Shown one piece after another: positions 51,364-60,295 of a stretch of DNA of 64,000 nt. Position numbers and translations under genes: made by a program. Location of the stretch: the NCBI GenBank assembly GCA_964442285.1, contig CAYTZH010000020.1:17103-81102 (forward strand). The letters are read 5' to 3'. Numbering within the stretch: the stretch's first letter is position 1; every line of letters starts with the position of its first letter. Below the pieces are notes generated by a model, which did no database searches, was not told the origin of the DNA, and saw only the letters and a list, made by a program, of their open reading frames with translations. Origin of the DNA: CAYTZH01 sp964442285 (GTDB lineage: Bacteria > Myxococcota_A > UBA9160 > JAFDET01).

Positions 51364-53102
51364 CCCTCTTCGCGGGAGTCGGCCCGGGGCAGGGTGAACG
51401 TGAACGTGGAGCCCTTGCCGGGCTCGCTCTCCACGTAGATGTCGCCGCCCATGGTCTGGACCAGGTGCTTGACGATGGCGAGGCCGAGGCCGGTGCCGCC
51501 GAGCGCCCGGGAGCGGGCCTTGTCCACCCGGTAGAAGCGCTCGAAGATCCGGGCCCGGTCGCGCTCGGGGATGCCGATGCCCGTGTCGCCGACCCGCACG
51601 CGCACGCTGTCGCCCACCCGCCCGATCTCGACCCGGATGCGGCCGCCCGGATCCGTGTACTTGGCGGCGTTATCCAGCAGGTTGGTGAGCACCTGCTCCA
51701 CGGCGCGGCGGTCGGCCCAGGCCGGGGCGGCCTCCTCCACGTCCACGGCGGCGGCCAGGGAGCGCTCGCGGAAGCGGGGCCCCATGTCCAGGAGCAGGGC
51801 GCCCGTGAGCCGCACCACGTCGATCTCGCCGGGCTCGAGGGGCACCCGCCGGCTCTCGATGCGCGAGAGCTCGAGCATGTCGCGGATCAGGTTCCCGAGC
51901 CGCTCGGCGTTGCGCAGGATGACCTCGAGCTGGGCCTTGGCCTCGTCGGGCTCCACCGGGTTGGCCAGCAGGGTCTCGGCGAAGCCGCGGATGGCCGTCA
52001 GCGGGGTCTGCAGCTCGTGGGAGGCGTTGGCGACGAAGTCGCGCCGTACGCTCTCCAGGTGACGCAGCTCGGTGACGTCGTGGAAGACGGCGACGGTGCC
52101 GGCGCGCGCGCCGGCGGGCGGGAAGCCCGCCGCGTGGATCAGCAGGATGCGGCCGCCGGACTCCACCTCGCTCACCACCGCCGTGGAGGAGTGGCGGGCC
52201 GCCGAGAGAGCCTCGTCGATGCCCGGATGCCGGATCACCTCGAGCAGGGTGCGGCCGGTGACCGGGCCCCAGATCGAGAGCAGCTCCCGCAGCCGCGGGT
52301 TGGCCAGCACCACGCAGCCGTCGGCGTCGAGCACCAGCACGCCCTCCACCATGCCCGCCAGCACGGCCTGGAGCTGCTCCTTCTCGGCGGTGATCTCGGC
52401 CAGGCGCAGGCCGAGCTGCTCGCCCACGGCGTTGATGGCGTCGGCGATCTCGCCCAGCTCGTCGTCGGCGTGGGGGCGCAGGCGCCGCGAGAGGTCGCCG
52501 GCGGCGATGGCGCGCAGGGCGTCGCGCATCTCCTGCAGGGGACGCACGCTCACCCAGGAGACGCCCAGGGAGAGCACGAGGGCCGCCAGCATGCCGATGG
52601 CGCCGGCCACGAGCAGGCGGCCCCGCAGGTCGGCGACCGCGGCCTCGAGGGCCTCGGTGCCGACGGCGAGCCGCAGCACGCCGTCGCCCGGGTCGCCCAG
52701 GGGCAGGGCCACGTAGAAGAGCTCGCCGCCGAGGGTGCGACTCTGCCGCTCCGCCCGGGTCACCCGACCCGCCAGGGCGCCGCGCACCTCGGGGCGGTCG
52801 CGGTGGTTCTCCAGCCGGGGCAGCGCCTCCGGCAGGACCTTCGAGTCGGCGAGCACGCTGCCGCCCGGCCCGATCACCGTCACCCGCGCACCCGCCGAGC
52901 GGGCGGCGCGGTCGACGCGGGCCACCAGCTCGGGCGCGCCCCGGGGCACCCCCGCGACCGGGCCCATGAGCTCGGCCACGAGCTCGCCGCGCTCCTGGAG
53001 CGACTGCTCCACGCGGACCCGCTCGCGCGCGCGCAGGCTGCGCTCGGCCAGGAAGCCCGACGCGATCGTGGTCAGCGCCACCAGTCCGGCGAGGACGGCC
53101 AA
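51360..53102 (-). CDS. phoR: Phosphate sensor histidine kinase PhoR
   Basis: 580 aa. TM1 (2-18), periplasmic sensor region (20-160), TM2 (163-184), HAMP (186-240), PAS (243-345), HisKA with His362 in NASHELQTPLTAIRGF, and HATPase (about 465-578: NLLDNAAKY, DTGIGIP, GTGLGLAIV). It phosphorylates PhoB when phosphate is short. The start is odd: no ATG or GTG lies between the phoB TAG (53156-53154) and TM1. TTG 53102 is used here, but CTG 53126 would add LPKIQLRL with the basic residues expected before TM1. The frame runs without a break from the phoB stop codon. Confidence 0.93.
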   Translation of the reverse strand: MAVLAGLVALTTIASGFLAERSLRARERVRVEQSLQERGELVAELMGPVAGVPRGAPELVARVDRAARSAGARVTVIGPGGSVLADSKVLPEALPRLENHRDRPEVRGALAGRVTRAERQSRTLGGELFYVALPLGDPGDGVLRLAVGTEALEAAVADLRGRLLVAGAIGMLAALVLSLGVSWVSVRPLQEMRDALRAIAAGDLSRRLRPHADDELGEIADAINAVGEQLGLRLAEITAEKEQLQAVLAGMVEGVLVLDADGCVVLANPRLRELLSIWGPVTGRTLLEVIRHPGIDEALSAARHSSTAVVSEVESGGRILLIHAAGFPPAGARAGTVAVFHDVTELRHLESVRRDFVANASHELQTPLTAIRGFAETLLANPVEPDEAKAQLEVILRNAERLGNLIRDMLELSRIESRRVPLEPGEIDVVRLTGALLLDMGPRFRERSLAAAVDVEEAAPAWADRRAVEQVLTNLLDNAAKYTDPGGRIRVEIGRVGDSVRVRVGDTGIGIPERDRARIFERFYRVDKARSRALGGTGLGLAIVKHLVQTMGGDIYVESEPGKGSTFTFTLPRADSREEG

Positions 53103-53153
53103 CAGTCGTAGCTGGATCTTCGGCAGTGGAGGTCCCCCGCGCCGCCGGGGGGC

Positions 53154-53834
53154 CTACTCGGCGAACCGGTAGCCCACCCCTCGGACGGTCTCGATGAGGC
53201 CCGCCGCCGCGCCGAGCTTCTCGCGCAGCCGCTTCAGATGGGTGTCGATCGTCCGCGAGGTGACGGCGATGTCCGAGCCCCACACCTCGTCCAGGAGCTG
53301 CTCCCGGGTCATGACCCGACCGGGCCGGCCCATGAGGGCCTCCAGGAGGTGGAACTCCTTGGCGGTCAGCTCGACGTCGCCCCCCTCGACCGTGCAGCGG
53401 TGGCGCTCCGGGTCGAGCCGCAGGGCCCCGCGCTCGAGAATGCCCGAGGTGGTGGGCGTCCCGGCCCGGCGCCGCAGCACCGCCTTCACCCGGAGGGTCA
53501 GCTCGCGGGGGCTGAAGGGCTTGGTGACGTAGTCGTCGGCGCCCAGCTCGAAGCCCACGATCCGGTCCACCTCCTCGGACTTGGCCGTGAGCATGATGAT
53601 CGGGAGCGGGCCGAGCTGGGGGTCGCTGCGGACCTGGCGGCACACGTCCGTCCCGGAGAGGTCCGGCAGCATCAGGTCGAGCACCATCAGGTCGGGCGCC
53701 GAGCGGCGCAGCGAGGCCAGGGCCTCCTCTCCGGTCTGGGCGGTCTCGACGTCGAAGCCGGCCTGGGCCAGGTTGAAGCGGACGAGCTCGACGAGATCGG
53801 GCTCGTCGTCCACGACGAGGATGCGCGTTCCCAT
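53154..53834 (-). CDS. phoB: Phosphate response regulator PhoB (OmpR family)
   Basis: 226 aa. Receiver domain with the acidic pair Asp9-Asp10, phosphoacceptor Asp53 (LDLMLPD) and Lys105 (TKPF), followed by an OmpR-type winged helix (about 132-226) with the recognition segment SRTIDTHLKRLREKLG. It should activate pst and other Pho genes at boxes such as 45573-45588. ATG 53834 begins the standard MxxxILVVDDEPD; a TATCCT box (53849-53844) ends 9 nt before it, leaving almost no leader. phoR follows 51 nt after the stop, in the same frame. Confidence 0.95.
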   Translation of the reverse strand: MGTRILVVDDEPDLVELVRFNLAQAGFDVETAQTGEEALASLRRSAPDLMVLDLMLPDLSGTDVCRQVRSDPQLGPLPIIMLTAKSEEVDRIVGFELGADDYVTKPFSPRELTLRVKAVLRRRAGTPTTSGILERGALRLDPERHRCTVEGGDVELTAKEFHLLEALMGRPGRVMTREQLLDEVWGSDIAVTSRTIDTHLKRLREKLGAAAGLIETVRGVGYRFAE

Positions 53835-53843
53835 GCCGCGGCA

Positions 53844-53849
53844 GGATAC
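53844..53849 (-). promoter_or_regulatory. -10-like TATCCT close to the phoB start
   Basis: TATCCT on the minus strand, 9 nt before ATG 53834. Transcription would begin within a few bases of the start codon. Confidence 0.35.
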
Positions 53850-53970
53850 CACCGCGACGGGAGCGCGAAAATCGCGCGACGGCGCCGTGCTTCCCGGCGC
53901 CGCGGAAACTCCACCCCGCCGTCACCTCGCCGTTGCGGGCGGTCGCCCCGGCGGGGCCGCAACCGGGCCG

Positions 53971-55263
53971 CTAAGTCCCCGGCAGGCCACCGTTCGTGGG
54001 CTTCTGGTGGACCCGTACCTGGCTGATCCGCGTCCCCGACATGTCCACCACGGTGAACGTGTGGCGGCCCACCTCCACCTGTTCGCCTTTTCGCGGCGTG
54101 TGACCCAGGGCGTTGTAGACGAGGCCGCTCAAGGTGTCGCCGGGCTCCGACTCCACCGACCAGCCCGACTCGCGGTTGAAGTCCAGCACCCGGATCCGGC
54201 CCAGGGCCTGGTAGGCGCCGTCCGAGAGGCGCCGGATGGTCAGGAGCTCCTCGCGGTCGAACTCGTCGCGGATCTCGCCGACGATCTCCTCCAGCACGTC
54301 CTCCTGGGTGATCAGGCCCTGGGTCACGCCGAACTCGTCCTTGACCACCGCCATGTGGACGAACGCCCGCTGCATGTCGGCCAGCAGGGCCAGGATGGGC
54401 TTGCGCTCCGGCACCCGCAGGACCGGCTTCAGGATGGCCTGGACGTCCTGCCCGCCCTCGCGCACGTGCTTGATCAGGTCCTTCAGGTGGACCACGCCCA
54501 GGATGGTGTCGATGTCGCCCTGGTAGATCGGGACCCGCGTGTAGCGCTCCTCGATCACCTGCTCGAGCAGCTCGGCGGCGGGCACGTCGGCCGAGAAGGC
54601 GACCATCTCCGTCCGCGGCATCATGATCTCGCTCACGGTCATGTCCGCGGCGCCGGCGGCCGCGCCGATGATGGCCAGGGGCGTGCCCGGGGCGCGGCTC
54701 GTGCCCTCCCGGGCCCGGCGCGCCAGGCGCAGCACCTCCTCGGAGGAGGTGGCGGGCTCGTCCGGGCCCAGACCGCGGCGGCTGGTGACCCGCTGCACCA
54801 CGGGCTCCACGAAGCGGTCGAAGAGGGCGTGCATGGGCCGCAGCCCCTGGTGCAGCAGGTAGAGCGGCAGGGCCACGGTGTGGGCCACCTGCCGGGGGCT
54901 GCGCGCCGCCAGGGCCTTCGGCAGCACCTCGCAGAAGATCAGGACCACGACCGTGAGGATCGCCGTCGCCGCCGCGATGCCGATCCGCTCCCCGAGGTAG
55001 GCGACGGCCAGGGCCGACGACACGGCAGCGGCCAGGATGTTCACCACGTTGTTCCCGAGCAGGATGGTCACCAGCAGCCGGGAGGTGGACTGGAGCAGGC
55101 TGTGGATCGCCAGCGACGCGGGGCCGCGGGCGTCGCGGACCTCCTCCTCCACCTCGTCGGGCTGCAGTCGCAGCAGGGCCGTCTCGCTCCCCGAGAAGAA
55201 CGCCGACAGCAGCAGACAGCCGACGATGATCACCAGCGCGACGACCGGACTCATCGGGTCCAT
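53971..55263 (-). CDS. CNNM/CorC-family membrane transporter-like protein (CBS pair plus CorC_HlyC domain)
   Basis: 430 aa. A DUF21/CNNM membrane domain (1-190: three to four helices, FFSGSETALL and LGNNVVNILA motifs) is followed by two CBS domains (about 205-330: IMMPRTEMVAFS, RVPIYQGDIDTILGVVHLKDL, LITQEDVLEEIVGEI) and a C-terminal CorC_HlyC domain (345-425). Family members (YfjD, YtfL, CorB, MpfA) are linked to Mg2+ or Co2+ efflux; older hemolysin labels are misleading. ATG 55263. A 20-bp direct repeat (55268-55308) lies just before the start. No operon partner on this strand; phoB is 136 bp downstream. Confidence 0.9.
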   Translation of the reverse strand: MDPMSPVVALVIIVGCLLLSAFFSGSETALLRLQPDEVEEEVRDARGPASLAIHSLLQSTSRLLVTILLGNNVVNILAAAVSSALAVAYLGERIGIAAATAILTVVVLIFCEVLPKALAARSPRQVAHTVALPLYLLHQGLRPMHALFDRFVEPVVQRVTSRRGLGPDEPATSSEEVLRLARRAREGTSRAPGTPLAIIGAAAGAADMTVSEIMMPRTEMVAFSADVPAAELLEQVIEERYTRVPIYQGDIDTILGVVHLKDLIKHVREGGQDVQAILKPVLRVPERKPILALLADMQRAFVHMAVVKDEFGVTQGLITQEDVLEEIVGEIRDEFDREELLTIRRLSDGAYQALGRIRVLDFNRESGWSVESEPGDTLSGLVYNALGHTPRKGEQVEVGRHTFTVVDMSGTRISQVRVHQKPTNGGLPGT

Positions 55264-55267
55264 ACGG

Positions 55268-55308
55268 GCTCCTGGCAGGGCGTTCGAAGCTCCTGGCAGG
55301 GCGTTCGA
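55268..55308. repeat. 20-bp direct repeat between the CNNM and TetR genes
   Basis: GCTCCTGGCAGGGCGTTCGA at 55268-55287 and again at 55289-55308, i.e. a 21-bp period, two helical turns. It sits in the leader of the CNNM gene and might be a paired binding site or a slippage duplication. Confidence 0.8.
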
Positions 55309-55334
55309 CGGGGTGACGTCCCCGCGCCAAGTGC

Positions 55335-55340
55335 TATAAC
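55335..55340 (+). promoter_or_regulatory. -10-like TATAAC of the TetR-efflux operon
   Basis: TATAAC in an AT-rich island; GTGACG at 55313-55318 (16-nt spacer) is a possible -35. An imperfect dyad GCTAAAG/CTCTAAC (55344-55360 region) just downstream is a candidate site for the encoded TetR protein. Confidence 0.45.
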
Positions 55341-55388
55341 GCTGCTAAAGCTCTCTAACACCGTTCAACCTCGCTCCCCGGGCGGTCG

Positions 55389-56006
55389 ATGTCACCCCCC
55401 ATGGCCTTCCAGAACGCCGACCGCCGGCGCGCGCGCCAACGCGACGAGGTGCGCCGGACGATCCTCGAGGCCGCCGAGCAGCTGCTGCTCGAGCGCGGCA
55501 CCGAGGGCTTCTCCATGCGCCGGCTGGCGGCCCGCTCGGGCTACACGCTGCCGACGATCTACCACCACTTCGGGGACAAGCCCCGGCTGCTGGAGGCCCT
55601 GCTGGAGGAGCGCTTCCGGAGGCTGCTCGGGGCCCTGCGACGGGTCGGGGGCGACGGCGATCCCGAGGAGCTTCTGCGGGGCATGCTGGCCGCCCTCGTG
55701 CGCTTCGGCATGCGGCATCCCAACCACTACCGGCTGCTCGTCGAGGCGTCGCTCGAGGGAACCGAGCCGCCCTCGGCCGAGCAGGCCCGCGCGCTGATGG
55801 AAGCCCCGGTGGCGGCCCTGGCCGCGGCGGGCCGCCTGCTGGAGCCCGACGTGGAGGCCACGGGGCAGCTGCTCTGGATGTTCAGCCATGGCCTGATCTC
55901 GCTGCGGACCTGCGGACCGGAGATCGACTGGGTGCCGGGCCTGATCGAGAAGGGGATCGACGGGATCATGCGGAGCCTCGTGGCGCCCGCGCCGGGGGGG
56001 CGATGA
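55389..56006 (+). CDS. TetR/AcrR-family regulator of the RND efflux operon
   Basis: 205 aa. N-terminal helix-turn-helix (about 18-65: TILEAAEQLLLERGTEGFSMRRLAARSGYTLPTIYHHFGDK, quoted as the segments AAEQLLLERGTEGFS and GYTLPTIYHHFGDK), then a helical ligand/dimer domain. ATG 55389 or 55401 could be the start. The stop overlaps the membrane-fusion gene (ATGA), so the regulator leads and is cotranscribed with the pump it presumably represses. A TATAAC box and an imperfect dyad upstream are likely control sites. Confidence 0.9.
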   Translation: MSPPMAFQNADRRRARQRDEVRRTILEAAEQLLLERGTEGFSMRRLAARSGYTLPTIYHHFGDKPRLLEALLEERFRRLLGALRRVGGDGDPEELLRGMLAALVRFGMRHPNHYRLLVEASLEGTEPPSAEQARALMEAPVAALAAAGRLLEPDVEATGQLLWMFSHGLISLRTCGPEIDWVPGLIEKGIDGIMRSLVAPAPGGR

Positions 56007-57142
56007 CCCGGCGCGCGAGCGGGGCGGGCTGGCGCTGCGCGCTGGCGTTCGCGGGGCTGGGCGTCTGGCTCTCGGGTTGTGGCCAGGAGGCCCCGCCCGA
56101 GCCCTCGGCTCCCTCGGTCGCGGTGGCGCCGGTGGCCGTCCGGATCCTGGAGGAACGGATCGAGGCGTCCGGCGAGCTGGTGGCCCGGCAGCAGGCGCGC
56201 GTGGCGGCCGAGGTCGGTGGACGGATCACCGAGATCATGCGCGACGAGGGTAGCGAAGTCGAGGCCAGGGAGATCGTGCTCGAGATCGACCCGGCCCGGC
56301 GCAAGCTCGCGGTCGACGACGCCCGCGCGGGCCTGGTCCGCGCCCGGGCCAGCCTGGCCGAGGCGCGCCGGGAGTCGAACCGGATCGAGGCGCTGCACGC
56401 CCGGGGCGTGGCCTCCGAGGCCCGGCGGGACCAGGCGACCACCCAGCTCCGCCTGGCCGAGGCCGAGGCCGTGGCCGGCGAGGCGCGCCTGGGCGTGGCG
56501 GAGCGGGCCCTGGCGGACGCCAGCGTTCGGGCCCCGTTCGCGGGGGTCGTCTCCCTGCGGCTCGTCAGCGCCGGCGAGTTCGTCCAGCCCGGCACGCCGC
56601 TGTTCGACCTGGTGGCCCTCGATCCGGTGGACGCGGAGTTCCGGCTCCCCGAGGCCGACGCCGCGCGGGTTGCGCCCGGCCAGGACGTGGCGGTGGGCGT
56701 CGCGCCCTACCCGGACGAGGTCTTCCCGGCGGTGGTGCGCTTCGTCTCGCCCACGATCGACCCGGACACCCGCACCCTGCTGGTCCGCGCCGCCCTCGAC
56801 AACGCCGACCACCGCCTGCGTCCGGGCCTGTTCGCCCGGGTCGACCTGGGCGTGAGCCGACGGGACGGGGTGGTCATGATCCCCGAAGAGGCCGTGCTGC
56901 AGCGGGCCGATGGCCAGGTCGTGTTCCGGCTGGTGGACGGGAGCCGCGTCGAGCGCCGGTCGGTGGAGACCGGTCAGCACGCGGACGGCGAGGTCGAGGT
57001 CCGCGGCCTCGAGGTCCGGGACCGGGTGGTGGTGCGGGGGCAGCACCTGCTCACCGACGGCGTCCGGGTCTCGGTGCGCACGCCCGACGGGCGACCGGCC
57101 GCGGACCGGGCCGAGGCGGCCGTCGGCGAGGGGCCCCAGTGA
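56003..57142 (+). CDS. RND efflux periplasmic adaptor (membrane fusion) lipoprotein
   Basis: 379 aa. Signal peptide with lipobox LSGC (lipidated Cys26); lipoyl/barrel-sandwich halves around ARVAAEVGGRITEI (about 66-80) and ADASVRAPFAGVVSLRLV (about 172-190) flank an alpha-helical hairpin (95-165); beta-barrel and membrane-proximal domains follow. It joins the inner-membrane RND pump encoded next to an outer-membrane channel. No TolC-type gene is in the window, so a shared channel elsewhere is likely. ATG 56003 overlaps the TetR stop; the stop overlaps the pump start (GTGA). Confidence 0.93.
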   Translation: MTRRASGAGWRCALAFAGLGVWLSGCGQEAPPEPSAPSVAVAPVAVRILEERIEASGELVARQQARVAAEVGGRITEIMRDEGSEVEAREIVLEIDPARRKLAVDDARAGLVRARASLAEARRESNRIEALHARGVASEARRDQATTQLRLAEAEAVAGEARLGVAERALADASVRAPFAGVVSLRLVSAGEFVQPGTPLFDLVALDPVDAEFRLPEADAARVAPGQDVAVGVAPYPDEVFPAVVRFVSPTIDPDTRTLLVRAALDNADHRLRPGLFARVDLGVSRRDGVVMIPEEAVLQRADGQVVFRLVDGSRVERRSVETGQHADGEVEVRGLEVRDRVVVRGQHLLTDGVRVSVRTPDGRPAADRAEAAVGEGPQ

Positions 57143-60100
57143 ACCTCTCCGACGTCTGCATCCGGCGTCCGGTCTTCACGCTGATGCTGACGCTCTCGCT
57201 CGTGGTCTTCGGCGTGCTCGGCTACCAGCGCCTGGGCGTCGACCAGTTCCCGTCCATGGAGTTCCCGGTCGTCAACGTGATCGCGCTCATGGAGGGCGCG
57301 AGCCCGGAGGTGATGGAGGAGGACGTCACCGATGTGCTCGAAGAGTACCTGAACTCCATCGCCGGCGTCCGCTCCCTCGCGTCGGTCACGACCGAGGGGA
57401 CGAGCCAGATCACGGTCACCTTCGAGCTCGACCGCGACCTCGACGTGGCCGCCCAGGACGTCCGCGACAAGGTGTCCCAGGCCCGCTACGAGCTGCCCCA
57501 GGACGTGGAGCCGCCCCTGGTGCAGAAGTTCGCCACCGGCGACTTCCCGATCCTGTGGTTCCCGCTCATCACCAACCGGGGCACCGTCGAGAACACCGAG
57601 TTCCTGAAGTACACGGTGAAGCCGCGCCTGGAGACGATCGCCGGGGTGGGCTCCACGCCGATCTTCGGCGGCCTGGAGCGCAACATCCGCATCTGGCTGC
57701 GCGCCGACGACCTGGAGGCCCGCGGCCTGGCCTCCGGGGACGTGATCGCCGCCCTGCGGCGCGAGCACGTGGACCTCCCCGGCGGCCGGGTGGAGAGCGC
57801 GCGGCTCGACTACACGGTCAAGACCGACGCCGAGTTCCGCACCCTGGAGGAGCTCGAGGGCCTCGTGGTGGCCTACGACGGGGACGCGCCGATCCACCTC
57901 CGCGACGTGGCCCGGGTGGAGGACGGCGCCGAGGATCCGATCACCATCGCCCGCTACAACGGCCAGCCGTCCATCGCCATGGGCATCATCAAGCAGTCGG
58001 GCGGCAACAGCGTGGCCATCGCCGACGAGGCCTACGCCCGCATCCGGGCCCTGAACGAGGTGATGCCCGAGGGCCTCTCCTTCGATGCGAGCGCCGGCGT
58101 GATCGACTTCACCCTGGCCATCCGCGAGGCGGTGGACGAGACGCTGTTCGCCCTGGCCTTCGGCGCGGTGCTCGCCGTGCTCACGGTCTTCGTCTTCCTG
58201 CGCCGCACGCGGCCCACGCTGATCGTCGCCACGGCCATCCCGCTGTCGATCATCGCCACCTTCGGCGTCATGTGGCTGCTGGGCTTCACCCTGAACGTGA
58301 TGACCCTGCTGGGACTCACCCTGGCCGTGGGCGTGGTGATCGACGACGCCATCGTGGTGCTCGAGAACATCGAGCGCCACCGCGAGGAGGGCGAGGGCCC
58401 CCACGAGGCGGCCTCCCGCGGCACGCGGCAGATCGCCTTCGCGGCCACCGCGGCCACGGTCTCCATCGCGGCGGTGTTCCTCCCGGTGGCCTTCGTCGAG
58501 GGGATCGTCGGCAACTTCCTGCGCGAGTTCGGCCTGACGGTCGCCAGCGCGGTGATGATCTCGCTCTTCGTGGCGCTCACCCTCACGCCCATGCTGGCGG
58601 CCCGGATGCCCCCGCCCGCGGAGCGCTCCCACGGCAGCATCTATCAGCGGCTGGAGCGCGGCTTCGAGCGGCTCGAGTCGGTCTACCGTCGGCTCCTGGG
58701 CTGGGGGCTGGCGAACCGCGTAGCCATGCTCGGGCTCGCCACCCTGGCGCTCGGCGTGGCCGTGGGGTTCGCCGTGCTGCTGCCCGCCGAGTTCATGCCG
58801 CCGGAGGATCGGGGCTGGTTCTTCACGCGGATCGAGACGCCGCCCGGGACGAGTCGCGAGGCCACCCTCGGGATGTTGAAGCGCAACGAACGCTGGCTGC
58901 TGGAGCAGCCCGAGGTGGCGGGCCTGTTCGCCGCCGTCGGTATCGCCGGACCCGACGACCCCGAGGGTGCCACCAACATCGCCCTGATGTTCTCCACCCT
59001 GCATCCCCGCGCCGAACGCGAGCGCACCGCCCAGGAGCTGATCCGGGAGGCGCGCAAGGCCCTGGCGGTGATCCCCGGCCAGCGGGTGAACGTCTTCGAC
59101 ATGTCCCTGGCCACCACGGGCGGTGGCGCCGACGTCGAGTTCAGCCTCCAGGGCAACCTCGACCTCCTGGAGCTGGACGCCCTGGCCGACCGCTTCCTCG
59201 CGGAGCTCGAGGAAGTCGACGGCTTCGTCGACCTGGACAAAAGCCTGAAGCTCGGCCTCCCCGAGGTGCGGGTGATTCCGGACCGCGCCAAGGCGGCGGC
59301 CCTGGGGGTCGACGCCGCGACCCTCGCGGCGGCGGTGCAGGCCATGATCGGCGGTCTCGACGTGGCCACCTTCAAGGACCGCGGTCGCGGCTACGACGTG
59401 CGCGTGCGCCTCGAGGCCGAGGACCGCGCCGAGCCCGAGGCCATCGATCGCATCTCCGTGCGCAACCGCAAGGGCGAGCTGGTGGAGCTGCGCAACCTGG
59501 TGGAGATCGAGAAGGGCGCGGCGCCCTCGGCGATCACCCGCAAGGATCGCCAGCGCAGCGTCACCCTGTCCGGGAACCTGGACGGCCTCGTGCTGCAGGA
59601 CGCCCTCGAGGCGGTCGACGCCGTGGCGGCCCGGGTCCTGCCCGAGGGCGTGGGGATCTCCTTCTCCGGCGAGGCCGAGCAGATGCAGGAGAGCGCCCAG
59701 CAGTTCGGTCTGATGCTGGGGCTCGCCATCCTGGTGATCTACATGGTGCTGGCCATGCAGTTCGAGAGCCTCCTGCATCCGCTCACGGTGATGCTGGCGC
59801 TGCCCCTGGCCATGACCGGGGCCCTCGGCGGGCTCTTCCTGGCGGGGATGAGCCTGAACATGTTCAGCATGATCGGGATCATCCTGCTCTTCGGTCTGGT
59901 CACCAAGAACTCGATCCTGCTCGTGGACTACGCCAACCAGCTCCGCGCCCAGGGGGTGGACCGGGTGGAGGCCATGCGCCGGGCCGCGCCGGTGCGGATG
60001 CGGCCGGTGCTGATGACCGCCGTGTCGATGATCTTCGGGGTGCTGCCGGCGGCGGTCGGGGTCGGCCCCGGCGCCGAGTCGCGCCAGCCCATGGGCGTGG

Positions 60101-60285
60101 CCACCGCCGCGGGCATGTTCTCCTCGACCCTGCTCACGCTGCTCGTGGTCCCCGTCGTCTACCTGGTCCTCGAGGACGCGGTGGCCTTCGTCCGCCGCCT
60201 TCCGCGCCGCCTCCTCCGGACCCTCACCCGCGAGCGCCGCCCCACCTCGAAGCAGACGCCCACCGTCCGCCCCGCCGAACGCTGA
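57139..60285 (+). CDS. RND-family multidrug/metabolite efflux permease (AcrB/MdtB type)
   Basis: 1048 aa, full length for an HAE-1/HAE-type pump. Twelve helices in two repeats, each with a large periplasmic loop. The proton-relay GVVIDDAIVVLEN (about 397-409) carries the Asp-Asp pair in TM4, and the second half has GLVTKNSILLVDYANQ in TM10 with the conserved Lys. N-terminal IRRPVFT is standard. It exports hydrophobic compounds with the adaptor encoded upstream under the TetR-family regulator. GTG 57139. Substrate unknown; sequence near MexF/OqxB/MdtBC-type pumps at best. Confidence 0.95.
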   Translation: MNLSDVCIRRPVFTLMLTLSLVVFGVLGYQRLGVDQFPSMEFPVVNVIALMEGASPEVMEEDVTDVLEEYLNSIAGVRSLASVTTEGTSQITVTFELDRDLDVAAQDVRDKVSQARYELPQDVEPPLVQKFATGDFPILWFPLITNRGTVENTEFLKYTVKPRLETIAGVGSTPIFGGLERNIRIWLRADDLEARGLASGDVIAALRREHVDLPGGRVESARLDYTVKTDAEFRTLEELEGLVVAYDGDAPIHLRDVARVEDGAEDPITIARYNGQPSIAMGIIKQSGGNSVAIADEAYARIRALNEVMPEGLSFDASAGVIDFTLAIREAVDETLFALAFGAVLAVLTVFVFLRRTRPTLIVATAIPLSIIATFGVMWLLGFTLNVMTLLGLTLAVGVVIDDAIVVLENIERHREEGEGPHEAASRGTRQIAFAATAATVSIAAVFLPVAFVEGIVGNFLREFGLTVASAVMISLFVALTLTPMLAARMPPPAERSHGSIYQRLERGFERLESVYRRLLGWGLANRVAMLGLATLALGVAVGFAVLLPAEFMPPEDRGWFFTRIETPPGTSREATLGMLKRNERWLLEQPEVAGLFAAVGIAGPDDPEGATNIALMFSTLHPRAERERTAQELIREARKALAVIPGQRVNVFDMSLATTGGGADVEFSLQGNLDLLELDALADRFLAELEEVDGFVDLDKSLKLGLPEVRVIPDRAKAAALGVDAATLAAAVQAMIGGLDVATFKDRGRGYDVRVRLEAEDRAEPEAIDRISVRNRKGELVELRNLVEIEKGAAPSAITRKDRQRSVTLSGNLDGLVLQDALEAVDAVAARVLPEGVGISFSGEAEQMQESAQQFGLMLGLAILVIYMVLAMQFESLLHPLTVMLALPLAMTGALGGLFLAGMSLNMFSMIGIILLFGLVTKNSILLVDYANQLRAQGVDRVEAMRRAAPVRMRPVLMTAVSMIFGVLPAAVGVGPGAESRQPMGVATAAGMFSSTLLTLLVVPVVYLVLEDAVAFVRRLPRRLLRTLTRERRPTSKQTPTVRPAER

Positions 60286-60295
60286 GCGCCCGCCC

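Noticed and set aside
53971..55263. Hemolysin
   Set aside because: The CNNM-CBS-CorC_HlyC architecture belongs to divalent-cation transport proteins; the hemolysin label is historical.
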